Positions 1-11,345 of a stretch of 64,000 bases of DNA are shown in pieces; the first letter of the stretch is position 1, and every line of letters starts with the position of its first letter. Position numbers and translations under genes: made by a program. Source of the DNA: Paragorgia papillata (Eukaryota > Cnidaria > Anthozoa > Scleralcyonacea > Coralliidae); contig JAWNZC010000322.1 of the NCBI GenBank assembly GCA_035771165.1, positions 6,124,501 through 6,188,500 of the forward strand. The letters are read 5' to 3'. The notes under the pieces were generated by a model. It did not search any database. It was given only the letters and a program-made list of their open reading frames with translations, and was not told where the DNA came from.

Positions 1-182
1 ATAGAAAATGGATGCCCTGTGTTTATATAACCTGATGCAAACACTCGAGTGAGTTGGGAGAATTCGAAAGTACTTATGTATAAACCCTCGCCTACGGCTC
101 GGGTTCACATAAACTTTCGAATTCTCCCAACTCACTCTCGTGTTTGCATCAGGCTATATAAACACGGGCGGCCATTTTCTAT
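1..182. repeat. Foldback (MITE-like) element at window edge
   Basis: Two inverted arms of about 73 bases (1-73 and 108-182) flank a short GC-rich loop; both ends read ATAGAAAATGG in inverted orientation. The element starts at base 1, so its outer limit and any target duplication cannot be judged. Confidence 0.8.
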
Positions 183-347
183 TTCTTAACTCATTCGGTA
201 AAATATTGTTTTCACCACTCGAAGATAAATCCATATCTTCGCACCACCGTGTAATATCGTCTATTTCTGTGGCCTGAGCCAGAGTCAAAGAAAGGCCAGA
301 GAGGAAAAATATATGGGGCTTTGGAAAACTATTAGAGGTCTCTTTTT
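154..347 (-). CDS. Possible IRF-A exon 2 (phase-compatible, unverified)
   Basis: Begins after TTTACAG and, joined to the phase-1 donor of exon 1, gives an open reading frame containing the stretch TRWCEDMDLSSSGENN, then a stop at 154. The last residues are encoded by the arm of a foldback repeat. There is no homology that I recognise; support is only splice motif, frame and strand. Confidence 0.3.
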
Positions 348-1866
348 CTGTAAACAACCTTGTTTATTTGAAAAGAAGGCTAAAGGGTATATATCTACAT
401 TGCATTTAACTTAAACCCTAATATTATTCATAAAACGCTGTGTTGTTTTATCGTTCATATTGCTAAATCTTATAATCACTGACAAGCATAATTTTTCGAG
501 TATTTATAGTCATTGTGATAAGGCACAGTGTACCGAAACATGCTCAATCAGTTTAACATCACTTTAGCAGTAGTGTAAGTTAAACTTGTCTAAGATTAGG
601 GTTATGGTTAGAGATTAGCAAGGTATTCTTTTTTTCGTACACGGTGGTCTTCAGCCAATTTTGATCACTTTTCCGTACATAAAATAATTCAAATCTTCTC
701 CTTGTTTTGTTTTTATCAAAGATCCGAAGTTTATTTGATGATAAAAGCTCCTATTAATTCTTTCGTCTTTTACCCAGATATTGACAAAAAACTAAAGTGT
801 GTGATTTTTATTAATATTTCTAAAACTCATTAATAATTCATGAGGAAAACACAAAGAAAATCCATATTTAATGATGTCTGTATATGTGATACAGATTCCT
901 CTTGATTTACATAAACTTTCGCTTTGATTTTCTCGACTTAGACAACGTTTTTTTTTAGAAAAATTACTACACCAATGAACTTACTAAATAGATCGTTTTA
1001 GAAGTCATTTACAGAATTCGTGTCCGTTCTGTATCAAGATACAGGCACTCGGCTTCGCCTCGTGTCTGTATACCCGGCCGATACAGAACGGCCACTCATT
1101 CTGTAAATAGTAAGTAAAATCATACAGATATATATATTAGCGTATGCTGTATTTGTAATCAATTAACATGAAAAGTGTTACCTTATCAATAACTTATTAA
1201 CATATTTTATTAACTTATCACATTTTGTTGGTCAGTTTATAACCATGCATTAAACCAGCCCTTTCCAAACAAAAATCCTACATCTACCACAGTACTCTGG
1301 TGTCTACTCGTTATGCAAACTTTTCATACTCGATTTATTGGCGCTATAGGCATAAACTAAAAATATATTTTGTGTTATAGAAAAAGTTATACGTTTGGAC
1401 CAAAGACTTCAAACATAAACTAGCCTGCTTAAAAATTAACCGGGTGTTAATTACTTCTGACTGTTAATTTATTACCTTTTCTTCCAAGTTTTCGTATTCG
1501 TGACCTCTTGATGTTGGTAACTTCTGTTTTCTGCAAAAACTGATAACATTTTTTCGCATTTTCACCTTTTGTATTGCTTAAGGTTTTTAACTCTCGTATA
1601 TCATTCAGAGCGTTAAGTGCGCAGCGAAATCTTGACTTCCATAGCTTAGCATTGCTGCCATCGTCACCTGGCCGATATCGTTTCTTGTATACTGCCCATT
1701 CTTTAAACAGTTTGCAGTCTGTATCACATGTCCAGCCTTTCTTTCTGCCGTGTCGCCAAGATATTGCGAAGATTTTTTCATCTTTATCAACCCATGCTAG
1801 ACCTGGAATTGTGTTGACCTCAAGCAAAGCGAATAACCAATCTCGTAACTGAAGTTTATCAACCAT
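154..1866 (-). CDS. IRF-domain transcription factor (IRF-A), two-exon model
   Basis: Encodes an interferon-regulatory-factor DNA-binding domain, a winged-helix fold that binds GAAA-type promoter sites in the nucleus. The first exon (1866 down to 1476) starts with ATG and holds the whole domain: Trp at residues 10, 25, 37, 45, 57 and 76, His39, and the recognition-helix RCALNA (Arg81, Cys82). Without splicing the frame stops at 1447 after 139 aa. A better donor, AAAAG|GTAATA, lies after 1476 in phase 1, the same phase as in the second IRF gene of the window. A possible second exon (347 down to 154) follows an ACAG acceptor and stays open in the matching phase for about 64 codons, but it ends inside a foldback element. 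No IRF-association domain is seen. The domain is secure; the gene structure after it is tentative. Confidence 0.7.
357..1475 (-). other. Putative IRF-A intron / AT-rich spacer
   Basis: Apart from the foldback repeat at 1007-1108 I see only AT-rich sequence with no convincing open frame. It would be the intron of the two-exon IRF-A model. Confidence 0.35.
1007..1108. repeat. Foldback element with CTCGGCTTCGCCTCG loop
   Basis: The ends ATTTACAGAAT and ATTCTGTAAAT are inverted copies, followed inward by a second inverted block around GTTCTGTATC. The loop holds CTCGGCTTCGCCTCG, a small GC-rich hairpin. Confidence 0.75.
1476..1866 (-). CDS. IRF-A exon 1 (complete IRF DNA-binding domain)
   Basis: Carries 130 codons plus one base, including the full tryptophan-repeat IRF domain and a basic tail rich in Lys/Arg (residues about 110-130) that could act as a nuclear localisation signal. 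Vertebrate IRF genes split this domain over several exons; here it is in one. Confidence 0.88.
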
Positions 1867-2530
1867 TTTTGCATGCAGCCGTGACTCAAATGAGTCAAGT
1901 GTCTTGTCAAACCTTTAAAAACAATTATTCTACGACAGGAAGAACTATGAACAATTCCAACCGTGGCTTTGAATAATTGTTGTTATTTCCATCCTTCGCT
2001 TTCGCTTGTTGACAAAGACTTTAAATATATATATAGAGCCTAGAGGAAGTATACGTTAGATTGACAGGGACATTCACTTTCATTTTGCCTGGAAGATTTC
2101 ATAATGCTGTGTCATGCACGTTGTTAATTACACTAACAACCGGTCAACTTCATTTATATGGTTGGTTTTAAAATAAGGCCTTGTGTAATACACGTGCCTT
2201 CATACTTGGCGGCATCCGCTTATTATATCAACATCCGGCATATGCCATACTCACAATAGCATTTATATGCCATGGATATTTAACTTCACAGGAGAATTAA
2301 GTAAAAACATATTTCATTGATCTTATTATATTTGCATTAAAATTGTTTCTATAGGTTTAAATGAAGTTTAAATAAAACAAAAATACTTTTAGGCATATTG
2401 TTTGCCAGGTTGTTCCGTTTAAAACGTCTCATATAATGTTACGAATTCCGGTGTTACGACTTCCGTTTTTCTGTGGTAAATTATTACTAGATTGAAAAAC
2501 CTAAATCTAGATTTAAATCTTAAAACTAAT
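1867..2530. other. IRF-A upstream spacer
   Basis: The upstream flank of IRF-A. AT-rich with no open frame, RNA gene or recognised repeat; any promoter should lie at its left end. Confidence 0.4.
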
Positions 2531-2795
2531 AGTAATCAAAGATTTTATCAATGTGTTCAACTCTTAACTGTCTGTCGAATGCATGCTCTTTAGTATTTTA
2601 TTCTGGCTATAAACGCCAGACGATTTTGTTCGCCTCAGCATGCATGCCCTCTGGGGAAACCCTCAGAAGTAATCAAAGATTTTATCAATGTGTTCAACTC
2701 TTTCCTGTCTGTCGAATGCATGCTCTTTAGTATTTTATTCTGGCTATAAATGCCAGACGATTTTGTTCACCTCTGCCCTTTGGGGAAACCCTCAG
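2531..2795 (+). repeat. Tandem direct duplication of a 128-137 bp segment
   Basis: 2531-2667 and 2668-2795 both start AGTAATCAAAGATTTTATCA and end GGGGAAACCCTCAG. They are near identical, with a short deletion in the second copy, and contain the GTATTTTATTCTGGC / GCCAGACGATTTT repeat motif that recurs at 3060-3190, 5540 and 12270. Confidence 0.9.
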
Positions 2796-3059
2796 ACATA
2801 CTGAGGGAAGAGGTGAAAATACAGTTTGCAGCTGTTGGAGATACGATCGAGGCTTCATACCACCATGTATATATACGCCGAGACTACACTCGCGTTATCG
2901 CAATATAAATATCAAGCTATATAACTATATAATTAAATAGAACTATCTTTTTTACGGTACAGAAATATCTCTCTACATATAAAGTAGTTGATCGTCTCTG
3001 TGAGTCGTAACTCAAGTTCTGGGGATTAAACTATCTTCTATCCGAATTGGTCTTAGGAA

Positions 3060-3195
3060 TTTTTAAGCCAGACGATTTTATTACCTGACAGGGATACGGG
3101 GATGAGTCTTGGGATGAGTTAATTTATGGTGAATAAAATCGTCTGGCGTTAGCCAGAATAAAATACTAAAGACCGATTCGGACAGGAATATTGAC
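3060..3195. repeat. Foldback fragment, GCCAGACGATTTT family
   Basis: GCCAGACGATTTTAT at the left and ATAAAATCGTCTGGCG at the right form inverted arms. The right arm continues into AGCCAGAATAAAATACTAAAG, matching the duplicated unit upstream in reverse. Confidence 0.65.
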
Positions 3196-3437
3196 GATTG
3201 GAATTTCTAACTATAAACTTTAAACATGCATGTCATTGTCATTGATTCATAATTCATTTAAATATTTTCGCACCGTTTTATTTTAGTACCGCTACGATTA
3301 TAGGTTTTGGTATTTAACTATTAATTATATAAATATTAATCCAAAAACAAATGCGGAAATACCTCTAAAATTTGTATAAAATATTAAAGTAAAGGAATTT
3401 GAAAGTGAGAGTAAATTAATAATACAATAATAATAGT

Positions 3438-4110
3438 AATATCGAGATATGGTCCGGAAACCTGGCCAAATTAAAGTTACGCTGGTTTTACAGGTTTTTA
3501 GTCTTTGTTCTATCTATTGTTCACGTTTATGCAAACTTGTTCCCGGCGTTTCGCATGTATGTTAGCCAAACAGTCGTTGGTACCTAAGCGTGTACACCGC
3601 CCGTCAAAATATGTTTTATGTCAACGTCAATGTTAAGCCTGGTTTCCATATAGCCCGAAGAGCCGGCGGCATGGCTGCGGCAAGAGGCAATGGTCCAATC
3701 GCATACAGCTTTTTATTGCTGGCTAATTCAACACTGTCTATGATTGGACCATCGCCCCTTGCCGCAGCCATGCCGCCGGCTGTTACAGCTATATGGAAAC
3801 CAGGCTTTAACTGTTTACCTTGGAAACGTATTAGGTTTTCATTGAACCGATGCATTATTGTCACATGAATGTGCCCTTAGCCAATCACGTCTCGCCAATC
3901 CCAACGGTGTTGATTTCAAAACGGTTAACTTTGGCTTAAATTTAGAACATGTTTTGACGGGCAGTGTACACGCTAATTAGGTGCCAACGACTGTAGCAGC
4001 GTTTAAGTCCAGTCGCTCAACCGTGTTATTTCAACATTTTTAATAAGCAAAAATCAGATCTGTACACTGTGAGTATTGTTCCAACATAAAATCATGCAAA
4101 CCTCCTTATA
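3438..4110. repeat. Composite copy of a TAGTCAATCGAGAT-ended element with nested insertions
   Basis: The left end (ATCGAGATATGGTCCGGAAA) and right interior (CAACATAAAATCA) match the elements at 48078-48374 and 59687-59984. An inner palindrome (about 3563-3995, arms ending near GTTGGTACCTAAGCGTGTACA) and a 171-bp MITE are nested inside. The right terminus is replaced by another palindrome. Confidence 0.6.
3636..3806. mobile_element. 171-bp MITE, TTA target duplication (PIF/Harbinger-like), copy 1
   Basis: The terminal inverted repeat is AGCCTGGTTTCCATATAGC, with TTA immediately outside both ends (3633-3635 and 3807-3809). A 3-bp TTA/TWA duplication is the hallmark of PIF/Harbinger elements. 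A second 171-bp copy is at 46902-47072. Confidence 0.85.
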
Positions 4111-4342
4111 AGGACTTTGAACCATAGAGATCATAATATAAGTACTAGAGGGGGCATTCCTATGTGAGTTCCAGTCAAATGTGCGAGGAATATTGAACGG
4201 CGCCATTAGATGGGAAAAGTTGGATACTACCTTTTCCCCTCTAATGGCGGCGCCCAATATTCCTCGCATTTTTGGCCCCAATGCCTCCTCTGGTACTTAT
4301 ATTATGGTCTCTATGCCTTGAACTGGTTTGAAGATTCCCAGG
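4100..4342. repeat. Palindromic element
   Basis: Inverted arms surround about 4220: GAACCATAGAGATCATAATA on the left matches the reverse of TATTATGGTCTCTATGCCTTG on the right, and the inner arms share GAGGAATATTG / CAATATTCCTC. Confidence 0.75.
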
Positions 4343-4369
4343 TTCCAGGGCATTTTTCGAATCACTACC

Positions 4370-4405
4370 AATGTGAGCCCGCGTTGGCGCAGGAACGCGG
4401 GCATA
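4370..4405. repeat. Short GC-rich hairpin
   Basis: GCCCGCGTT and AACGCGGGC are inverted around a 7-9 base loop. No function assigned. Confidence 0.5.
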
Positions 4406-4614
4406 TAAGACAACTTTCAACATTCCTCCAGGTTGAATTTCAAGTTATTATCAACCATCCTCAAAATAGCAGAAGTTTAAACTTTCTCGATAAATAGCGT
4501 GATTTTTACCTTAATTGGCTTTCCAACTTTGCATATTGCAATTGAGTACTGATTGCTAGTCTGCTACCAAAGTTGCTACATGTAATTATGTATCAGTCAA
4601 ATCCAAGCGTGCCC

Positions 4615-4880
4615 TAATCCCCCTCCCCCCCCCTCCACACCCGCCCGCCCCCCCCCCGGTGGCCAACGCCGGGTATTTGACAATTTTTCGAAAAATGGTG
4701 CTAATTCCCTGCGCTTGAGATGAAAAGTAGGTGAAAATGCCCGCGGCGGGTGGCTAAAAAATCTGTGGCAAATTTCGATTATGTATCTAATGCCCCACCC
4801 CTGGGCAAAGATTTTTGTTTTCAACTTTTTGTTTTCAAATGCCCCACCCCTGGGAAGGTATGCCCGGCGGTGTCCCGGAG
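4615..4880. repeat. C-rich tract and paired GCCCCACCCCTGGG repeats
   Basis: Poly-C runs at 4621-4660 are followed by two direct copies of ATGCCCCACCCCTGGG (4790-4806 and 4839-4855). This is non-coding repeat sequence upstream of a retrotransposon tail. Confidence 0.6.
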
Positions 4881-4884
4881 GTAT

Positions 4885-5312
4885 AAGCACGCTTAGTAAT
4901 TTAGTCACGATTAAGGAGCAATTACGTTATAGTTTAAGATCTTCTACAGAGCTTTTATTGATGCCATCTAGAGTAAAGGCTAAGAAAACGACGGGCGACA
5001 GAACGTTTACGGCAGCAGCCCCTACAGTTTGGAACAAACTGCCCCGTGATATTAGAGCAGAAAATAATTTTAATCGATTTAAAACCTTGGTTAAGTCTTA
5101 TCTTTTTAAACAAGCCTTTGCTTGTTATGATAGTTAATATTTAGTATCTATTGTATCCATGTATGTTTGGATTTACATTGTGAGACTCTCTATATTCATT
5201 GTTATATAATTTTAGTTTTAGATCTTTGATGTATGAGGCGCATTTGATCATATTCATATGCGAATTTGCGCCATATAAATATTAAATTATTATTATTATT
5301 ATTATTATTATA
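4885..5312 (+). mobile_element. 3' end of a CR1/L2-like non-LTR retrotransposon
   Basis: The frame to the stop at 5135-5137 encodes the C-terminal tail typical of these reverse-transcriptase ORFs, with GDRTFTAAAPTVWNKLP and a final FKTLVKSYLFK helix. About 150 bases of 3' UTR then end in a (TTA)n tail at 5285-5312, as expected for target-primed insertion of CR1-type elements. It is 5'-truncated and contains no catalytic domain. Confidence 0.8.
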
Positions 5313-5581
5313 AATTACTCAAAATTGTTGCAAAGAGGCAGACTTTTTAAAAAGTGCCTCACCGTGACTGCTGTCACTGCCAGTGCTGCATTTGTTGGTT
5401 AGCCAATGTTTTGATGCGATTCATGGTCAAATAATTCTAAACAAGACGGTAGCCTGCTCAGACGTTTACCAATTATAAAATTATAACTCTATATTGTTTT
5501 ATGTGATGTTTAACCCCTTGACTACCAGGGGTCTTGCCTTGACGAGTAAAATCGTCTGGTGTTAGCCACAGTAAAATAGTA
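5313..5581. other. Spacer with GCCAGACGATTTT-family fragment
   Basis: Mostly unique AT-rich DNA. AAAATCGTCTGGTGTTAGCCA at about 5548-5568 belongs to the foldback family seen at 2531-3190 and 12270. Confidence 0.4.
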
Positions 5582-5674
5582 AAGGTGCGTCTACACGCGT
5601 GCTTATAGGGCTAAGGTGCGTCTACACGCGCGCTTATAGGGCTAAGGTGCGTCTACACGCGCGCTTATAGGGCT
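5582..5674 (+). repeat. Three-copy 31-bp tandem repeat
   Basis: The unit AAGGTGCGTCTACACGCG followed by (C/T)GCTTATAGGGCT is repeated three times at 5582, 5613 and 5644. It is GC-richer than its surroundings. Confidence 0.9.
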
Positions 5675-6316
5675 AAGGTGTTCCCACTTTGAACCTCAAC
5701 CTCGTTTCAGGGCCTTTTTTAAATTGGGAGGGCGGGAAAAGGCCCTGCATGGCATTGGCTGGTCACAGCACCCAGAAATCGAAGTATGTTTTCCCGCAAC
5801 ATGGCCGCCGTATCTTTTCTTGTAAATCTCAAGAGATTGATTGCAATCCATCAATAGTACATAAACGTACACAATGGCGTCGCCAAACTTTTAAAACTAG
5901 TGGCACATTACTTTCGAGGGGAATGGCCACCAAGATCACCGAACAGAACTCGTTCAGAACCAGGAAAGAACACTATCTTCCGCAGAGGCTTTTACTCGCG
6001 CGTTTTTTAAGCTTCTTATCTGTCTCACAAATACGAATAAACAACAAAGCTTCTGCGGAGGAAAGAGCCTGGGTACAAGGCTGAATCCAAAGCTAAATAT
6101 CAGTATCAGGAAAACAATGGGAAGGTACAGTGAGAAGCATAATAATTATAAAATATTTATTTTCCTAGAAGATAAAGAATTGAGCAGGAAACCGAGAAAA
6201 AAAGATAGTTTGGTGGAGTCAAAGGTCGTGATAGAAAGAAGTCTTAGAGATGAAGATGTAATGAGTAAAAGGAGAAGGAGACTGACCGACCTTGCACAAT
6301 TAGGAACAAGGCCTAG
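5675..6316. other. Anonymous region; degenerate repeat at 5690-6085
   Basis: Two open frames here (ending 6084 and 6320) have no recognisable domain. CTCAACCTCGTTTCAGGGC near the start and GGAAAGAGCCTGGGTACAAG near the end look like degenerate inverted termini of a CTCGTACCCAGGC-type MITE. I do not call a gene. Confidence 0.4.
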
Positions 6317-6670
6317 ATGATGATGATTATGGTGATGATAATGGGAATGATGATGATTATGATGATGATTATGATCATGGCGATGGTATTTAATAGTGAT
6401 GGTGATGGTTGTGGTAATGGTAACTTGATGGCGTGATGATGATGATGATGATTATGATTATGGTAATGATTATGATCATGGTGATGGTATTTAATAGTGA
6501 TGGTGATGATGGTTATGGTAAGGGTAATATTGATGGTGTGATGATGATTATGGTCAATAATTTTGATCATGGTTATGGTATATTTAATAGTGATGGTGAT
6601 GATGGTTATGGTAAGGGTAATATTGATGGTGTTATTGATAGTAATGAGGATGATGATGATCATGATGATC
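6317..6670 (+). repeat. Imperfect (GAT)n-like microsatellite
   Basis: GATGATGATTATG/GGTGATGGT repeats with an internal duplication of the GATGGTATTTAATAGTGATGG block. Long open frames on both strands here are products of the repeat. Confidence 0.85.
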
Positions 6671-7680
6671 ATGATGATGGACTTTCCAAGGCGTTAATCT
6701 TTCGCCAAAATAAAAAAGCCTCAGCAGAGAAAAGAGCCGATCTAATATCTAATAAGTGTGTACCGACAATCAGCGTGACGTCATTTTGAAAACATTTTGA
6801 CAGTCTTCATACATGCGAATATTTGTCAGAAAATAATGTCATATTTCTCCAGCTGCAAATCGGTGTTTGTTAAAGTATACGTTACAAGGCATTATTTGTT
6901 TTTAGTGTGGGTGTGACATATTTACCTTTAAATATCCATTGTTATTAGCTAGCATTTGTAAAACACCAGCTTTTTTTACCTGTTTGTCTGCACAGAAGTG
7001 AAAAAAATAAGCTGTTAAAGGTTTTATTGCAAAATAAAGTAAAGTTAAAAACATTTACGCTTGATTATAATTCTAAGTCGGACTCAGAAACAGAAACAGA
7101 TCTCGGAACAGATCTCTTATGATTTAGAATATGTCGCATATTTCTTGTTCCAGATCAATTCTAAAAAAACAATTAAATCTGTCATAATGCATACAAACCC
7201 ATCAATGTCCTCGCGTATTGCAATCTTTATCACCATCTTATCCAAGGCACGCGCCGAATTAGATTGAAATACAGATAATGGAAATTGATTCAGTTAATTT
7301 ATTCTTTACTTGTCATTTAAAAATAATGGCGGTATTTCGGTTTCGTTTGTGAAATGTTATTAATTACAAAAATCGGCTTATCGGCTATAAAACGTTATAA
7401 TATATTTAACAACAGATCAATTGGGGTTACAAAGTATACGTGATTACGTACATATTCTAGGGTTGCTTTATCAGTTCAGGCCTAATTGACTTGTGTGTCT
7501 TGTGTATTACGTCTTTTCGCGTTTGTTGACCTGTGCACCTTATAGCTACCCTGCGAGTCAGCTTAGGGGGAAAGTGGTCTCTGCCAACTGACAAACTCGA
7601 TATTTCTTTTTGAACATGCGTGAACGATTGCCAAGATACTATTTTGGGCCCAGGCTCCAGCCCTCAGAACTTTCACAAAC
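6671..7680. other. AT-rich spacer, no feature recognised
   Basis: No domain, RNA or repeat recognised. The small open frame at 7061-7267 resembles nothing known to me. Confidence 0.4.
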
Positions 7681-7935
7681 TCTCTCTCTCTCTCTCTCAA
7701 TGTTAGGAGATTCGATTCTTAATCACTAATATATTTCAATGACATGCAATGACCTATATATAATAAACACCTGCTACTGGAAAGCTACAATTTGTAATTT
7801 GTATTCTCCAATATCCAATTTCCAATTTTCAATTTCTAATTTGTAATTTCTAATTTCCAATTTCCAATTTCCAATTTCTAATTTCCAATTTCCAATTTCC
7901 AATTTCCAATTTCTAATTTCTAATTGCTATTTGCT
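7680..7935 (+). repeat. (CT)n tract and AATTTCC heptanucleotide minisatellite
   Basis: CTCTCTCT at about 7681-7698. From about 7800 to 7935 the unit AATTTCC/AATTTCT repeats imperfectly many times. Confidence 0.85.
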
Positions 7936-8890
7936 AATTTCTAATTACGGCTTGATTCAATTAATTTAAAATATAATTGTCTATTTATTATGCATGTATT
8001 TTCAAATCACTTGTATTTTTTGTATTTTATTGATCAGAAAAAAACCTGCTGTTTGGAACTTTGCTAACATTAAAATTAAAAAACTGATTTTTGAAAAAAG
8101 AATCTTAATCTCACTCAGAAAGCAAATGTACGTTTTTTGTGAGAATCGTGTCCCTGTTAGTTTCGTTCAGTGAATTATGTAATAAAATGAACTTTGATTG
8201 ATTTATTTGATTAATAAACAAATTTTGATTGATCTATTTGATTAAAAAGATGTACTAAAATATTTTCAGAGTATTAAAACGGACATGGTAACAGCACATC
8301 TATTTTATTCTACAATAATTGTCGTAAAACAAGTGTTATTGTGATTTTTTCATTCATTCCAGATGGCAAGTGTCACATGCAATGTTATCGTCGTTAAGCA
8401 AATAAAATTGACGATACATAAGCAAGTTTATAATTTAAGCTTCCGGTAGCTAAAATATTTGTATTAGTAGTCTCAAAATAGCTTTTGCCCATAAATTCAC
8501 TGTTTTAAATATATTAACTTCGCCAAAGTTTAGATCTACAGCAAAATTAGCTGGACTATAAGAAAAAGATTTTATGCATCTTCTCAAATGAATACCAAAC
8601 TATGTACTTATAAATAAATATCCAAGCGCTTTCCGCCTTAGAAATCTCAAGAAAAGCCTTGCGGAAGAGAGAGCAAGTGTGTGATGTTTATGTCGTTACA
8701 TGATGCGCGCTGCGAGTAAGCGGGACAATTATGAATCCCTTGGTAAAATTCTTCCTGGAGATAATTGTTTCGTCTTCCAGGAATTTCACATCACAGTGTG
8801 TAATTAACTTACGTTTAATAAAGCAAAATTATCTTTAACAGGTGATCTACCTATAATATTAAAATAATTAATGTGGGATATTATATCGTA
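7936..8890. other. AT-rich spacer, no feature recognised
   Basis: Only a local direct repeat (TTTGATTGAT(T/C)TATTTGATTAA, about 8192-8245) stands out. Confidence 0.4.
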
Positions 8891-8894
8891 AATT

Positions 8895-9070
8895 GGTAAT
8901 TCATGTAACTCGGTGGTCGGTAGAGCATCGGACTAGTAAATCGAAGATTGCGCCTGTTTGAATCCCAGCCGCGGTTGAGTATAGAGTTTTCTTTACTTAC
9001 CCGGTATGGTTTGTCACTTGGAGCAGCACCTATATATATAAAGGCATTTTAAGTAGTCACCATTTCTATT
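8895..9070 (+). repeat. tRNA-derived SINE (Thr-AGT-like head)
   Basis: GGTCGGTAGAGC (A-box-like) is followed by TGTTTGAATCCC (B box) 35 bases later, and the intervening arm would place AGT in the anticodon loop. The acceptor stem does not close, so this is a SINE head rather than a working tRNA gene. Confidence 0.65.
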
Positions 9071-9144
9071 GAAACCGTATAATTAAATAACTTTTGATAT
9101 AACCGCCCATAAAATAATTTTTTTTAGATAACCTAGGAAACGAT

Positions 9145-9455
9145 GAGGTTTAGACTATGTGCACACGGTGTCATTTCCAAGCATTTTTACTTTGAAACGC
9201 GTTTCAAAAAGCATTGTTTTCACGGCGTGTTCATATACATGAAAAATTGACGAAGCTGTTTTTAATATTAAAAACAATTTCTCAAAACTGCAACGAATTC
9301 TCAGTTGAAATGTGTTCATTATGCTTTTGTCAGGTTTTGTTCTCGTGCATGTGAACAGGGAAACGCAATAAGAAAATCGAAATGATGAAAAATTAAAATG
9401 GCGAGTGTCGAGGAGTAATACTTTTTGTTTCGGCTGGGAGCTTTGATGCATGTGT
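9145..9455. repeat. Degenerate member of the GACTATGTGCACACGG element family
   Basis: GACTATGTGCACACGGTGTCATTTCC at the left matches the end of the palindromic MITE at 45766-45898 (GACTATGTGCACACGGTAACGTTTCC). No clean right terminus is visible. Confidence 0.5.
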
Positions 9456-9459
9456 ATAT

Positions 9460-10930
9460 GTATTTATACTGATGCATCATGCAACTTCATTTGTTGCGAT
9501 CACGTTTACCGTTTCTATAAAAGACTGCGGCATTTTGACGACAAGCAAATATCCTAAAATTTGAGGTTTTACTGAGAGGAAACATGTGGGGTAAACCTTT
9601 GTAATTCGGTCATGCATGGGTGCACTGGTATAGCTAGTTTCCGATCTGTTATCGCAACTCGTAAGACTTTTTTGGCAAAATATTTTTCGTAATTAAACGA
9701 AACGCCAAAATTATGAAGTTGGAAACGACGAACTTAAAACTTGTGTAAAACACTTATACTGAGCTAGTTCAGACAGGAACTGTATTTACAGTTCGTCAAT
9801 CACTGTTTAATTTGGACATTTGAATTAATTCACAAGCACGAATGTTCATTTGTACTGAAAGGGAAGTTTGTGTTATCACTTTACACTCCAGCACATTATC
9901 ATTATTATCAGTATGCAGTATATCTAAGCGAGTTTTTCGATAAAACAGTCAACAGTTAGTTTAGTGATAAGTGATATAACAAGTGTAATTTAGTGTTTAT
10001 AGTTGCACAAGCTGGTACTAAAGTTTATATCAAAATAGTGCTACATGTTAAGCATATGCTATATACTTTGCAAACGAGTTCGTAAAAATGTCTCGTTTCT
10101 AAATGAAGACGCTTAAAAAAGGTTTATGTCACTTATCGTTTTTACCAAATAGAGAGAATGTTCTGTATAATATGCTTTAAAATCTATATCTATATACAGA
10201 AGTGAAAATGAAATTGGCACGCTTCTATGTTGAATCAAGGCAAATCACGAGACAAACTTGTTCATTATATATAATGCTCAATTGTTTATTTAATATCCCG
10301 CCTGATGTCCCGGAAATATAAAGTATAAAGACAATAAACTCTCAAGACAACCAAACTACACTTTAAATAATTATTTGAAATTCAGTCATCTTATTCCTGT
10401 GACTATATCTGCTATATAATGTTAATCAGTCAATGTTCAGATCAACTCTATCAGACTCACGCGTTTGTTTGCTGATAACTGTAATTATACATATCAAAGT
10501 TTCTGCTCCGAACTGATAAGAAAAACGAATGATAATTTTACGATATTAAAATAACACCGTATAGACACATTTAAAATGTAGACTGGCAGAATATTTTACT
10601 CAAAAACTTATAGGGTGTAAGTCTGAATTCTAAATATATAACATAATAAATTTGTCACTTTTGCAATTTCAGTTTCGTTACTAAAACAATCGACTTTAGA
10701 AACATGCCGAAAATTAAGTGCACGCGGACTGAATAGCACGTGGAACGGATACTAAATCTCGAAATATGCAATAAAAACAACTTAAACAGTTGCTTTCAGT
10801 TTTATTGTTGACGTTTAGAGGTCGCACATTTTATAAGGAAAAAGTATACACGAGGTAACCAGGTGTTGATTAGTACAAAATAAAAGAAACTCGCTTTGGC
10901 ACTCTCGCATCATTTTTATGACAAGTTGCA
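9460..10930. other. IRF-B upstream spacer
   Basis: AT-rich with no coding potential. The last few hundred bases before 10931 should contain the promoter; I see no clear TATA-initiator pair or GAAA-repeat ISRE. Confidence 0.35.
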
Positions 10931-11345
10931 ATGAGAGGTAAACGAGACTCGCTCCGTGTGTGGCTAGAAAAGAATTTAAACGGAAACAAGATCCTCGGAT
11001 TAGAATGGAGAGATGCAAAAAAAAAAATTTTCAGAATTCGTTGGAAACACGCATCAAAGCATGGCTGGTCGTCGGCGGTAGATGGCTGTGTTTTCAGAGA
11101 ATGGGCCATTTATTCGGGTAAATTCAAACCTGGAGAGAAGGCTCAAGAACAACCTAAAATATGGAAAGCTAACTTCAGATGCGCCCTGAACGCTCTGCCA
11201 GACATTCAGGAAATCGTGGAGGAGCGCGAAACTAGAGGCAACGATGCGCAAAAGGTTTTTGAAATGAAACCTGTCATTTCTAAACAGAACAGGAGAAATC
11301 GTGCAGGAAGCGCATTCTCAAGCAGAGATAACTCTTCATATCAAG
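10931..11345 (+). CDS. IRF-B exon 1 (IRF DNA-binding domain)
   Basis: ATG to TATCAAG|GTATTG, phase 1. Contains the complete five-tryptophan domain and a basic Lys/Arg-rich tail (KQNRRNRAG). Unspliced, the frame stops at 11371. Confidence 0.92.

Noticed and set aside
3590..3868. Paired open frames on both strands across 3590-3868
   Set aside because: They lie over the 171-bp palindromic MITE; an equivalent pair at 46849-47095 confirms a repeat artefact.
6313..6789. Open frames on both strands encoding MMMM/IIII/DDDD runs
   Set aside because: Trinucleotide-like microsatellite; both strands are open because of composition.
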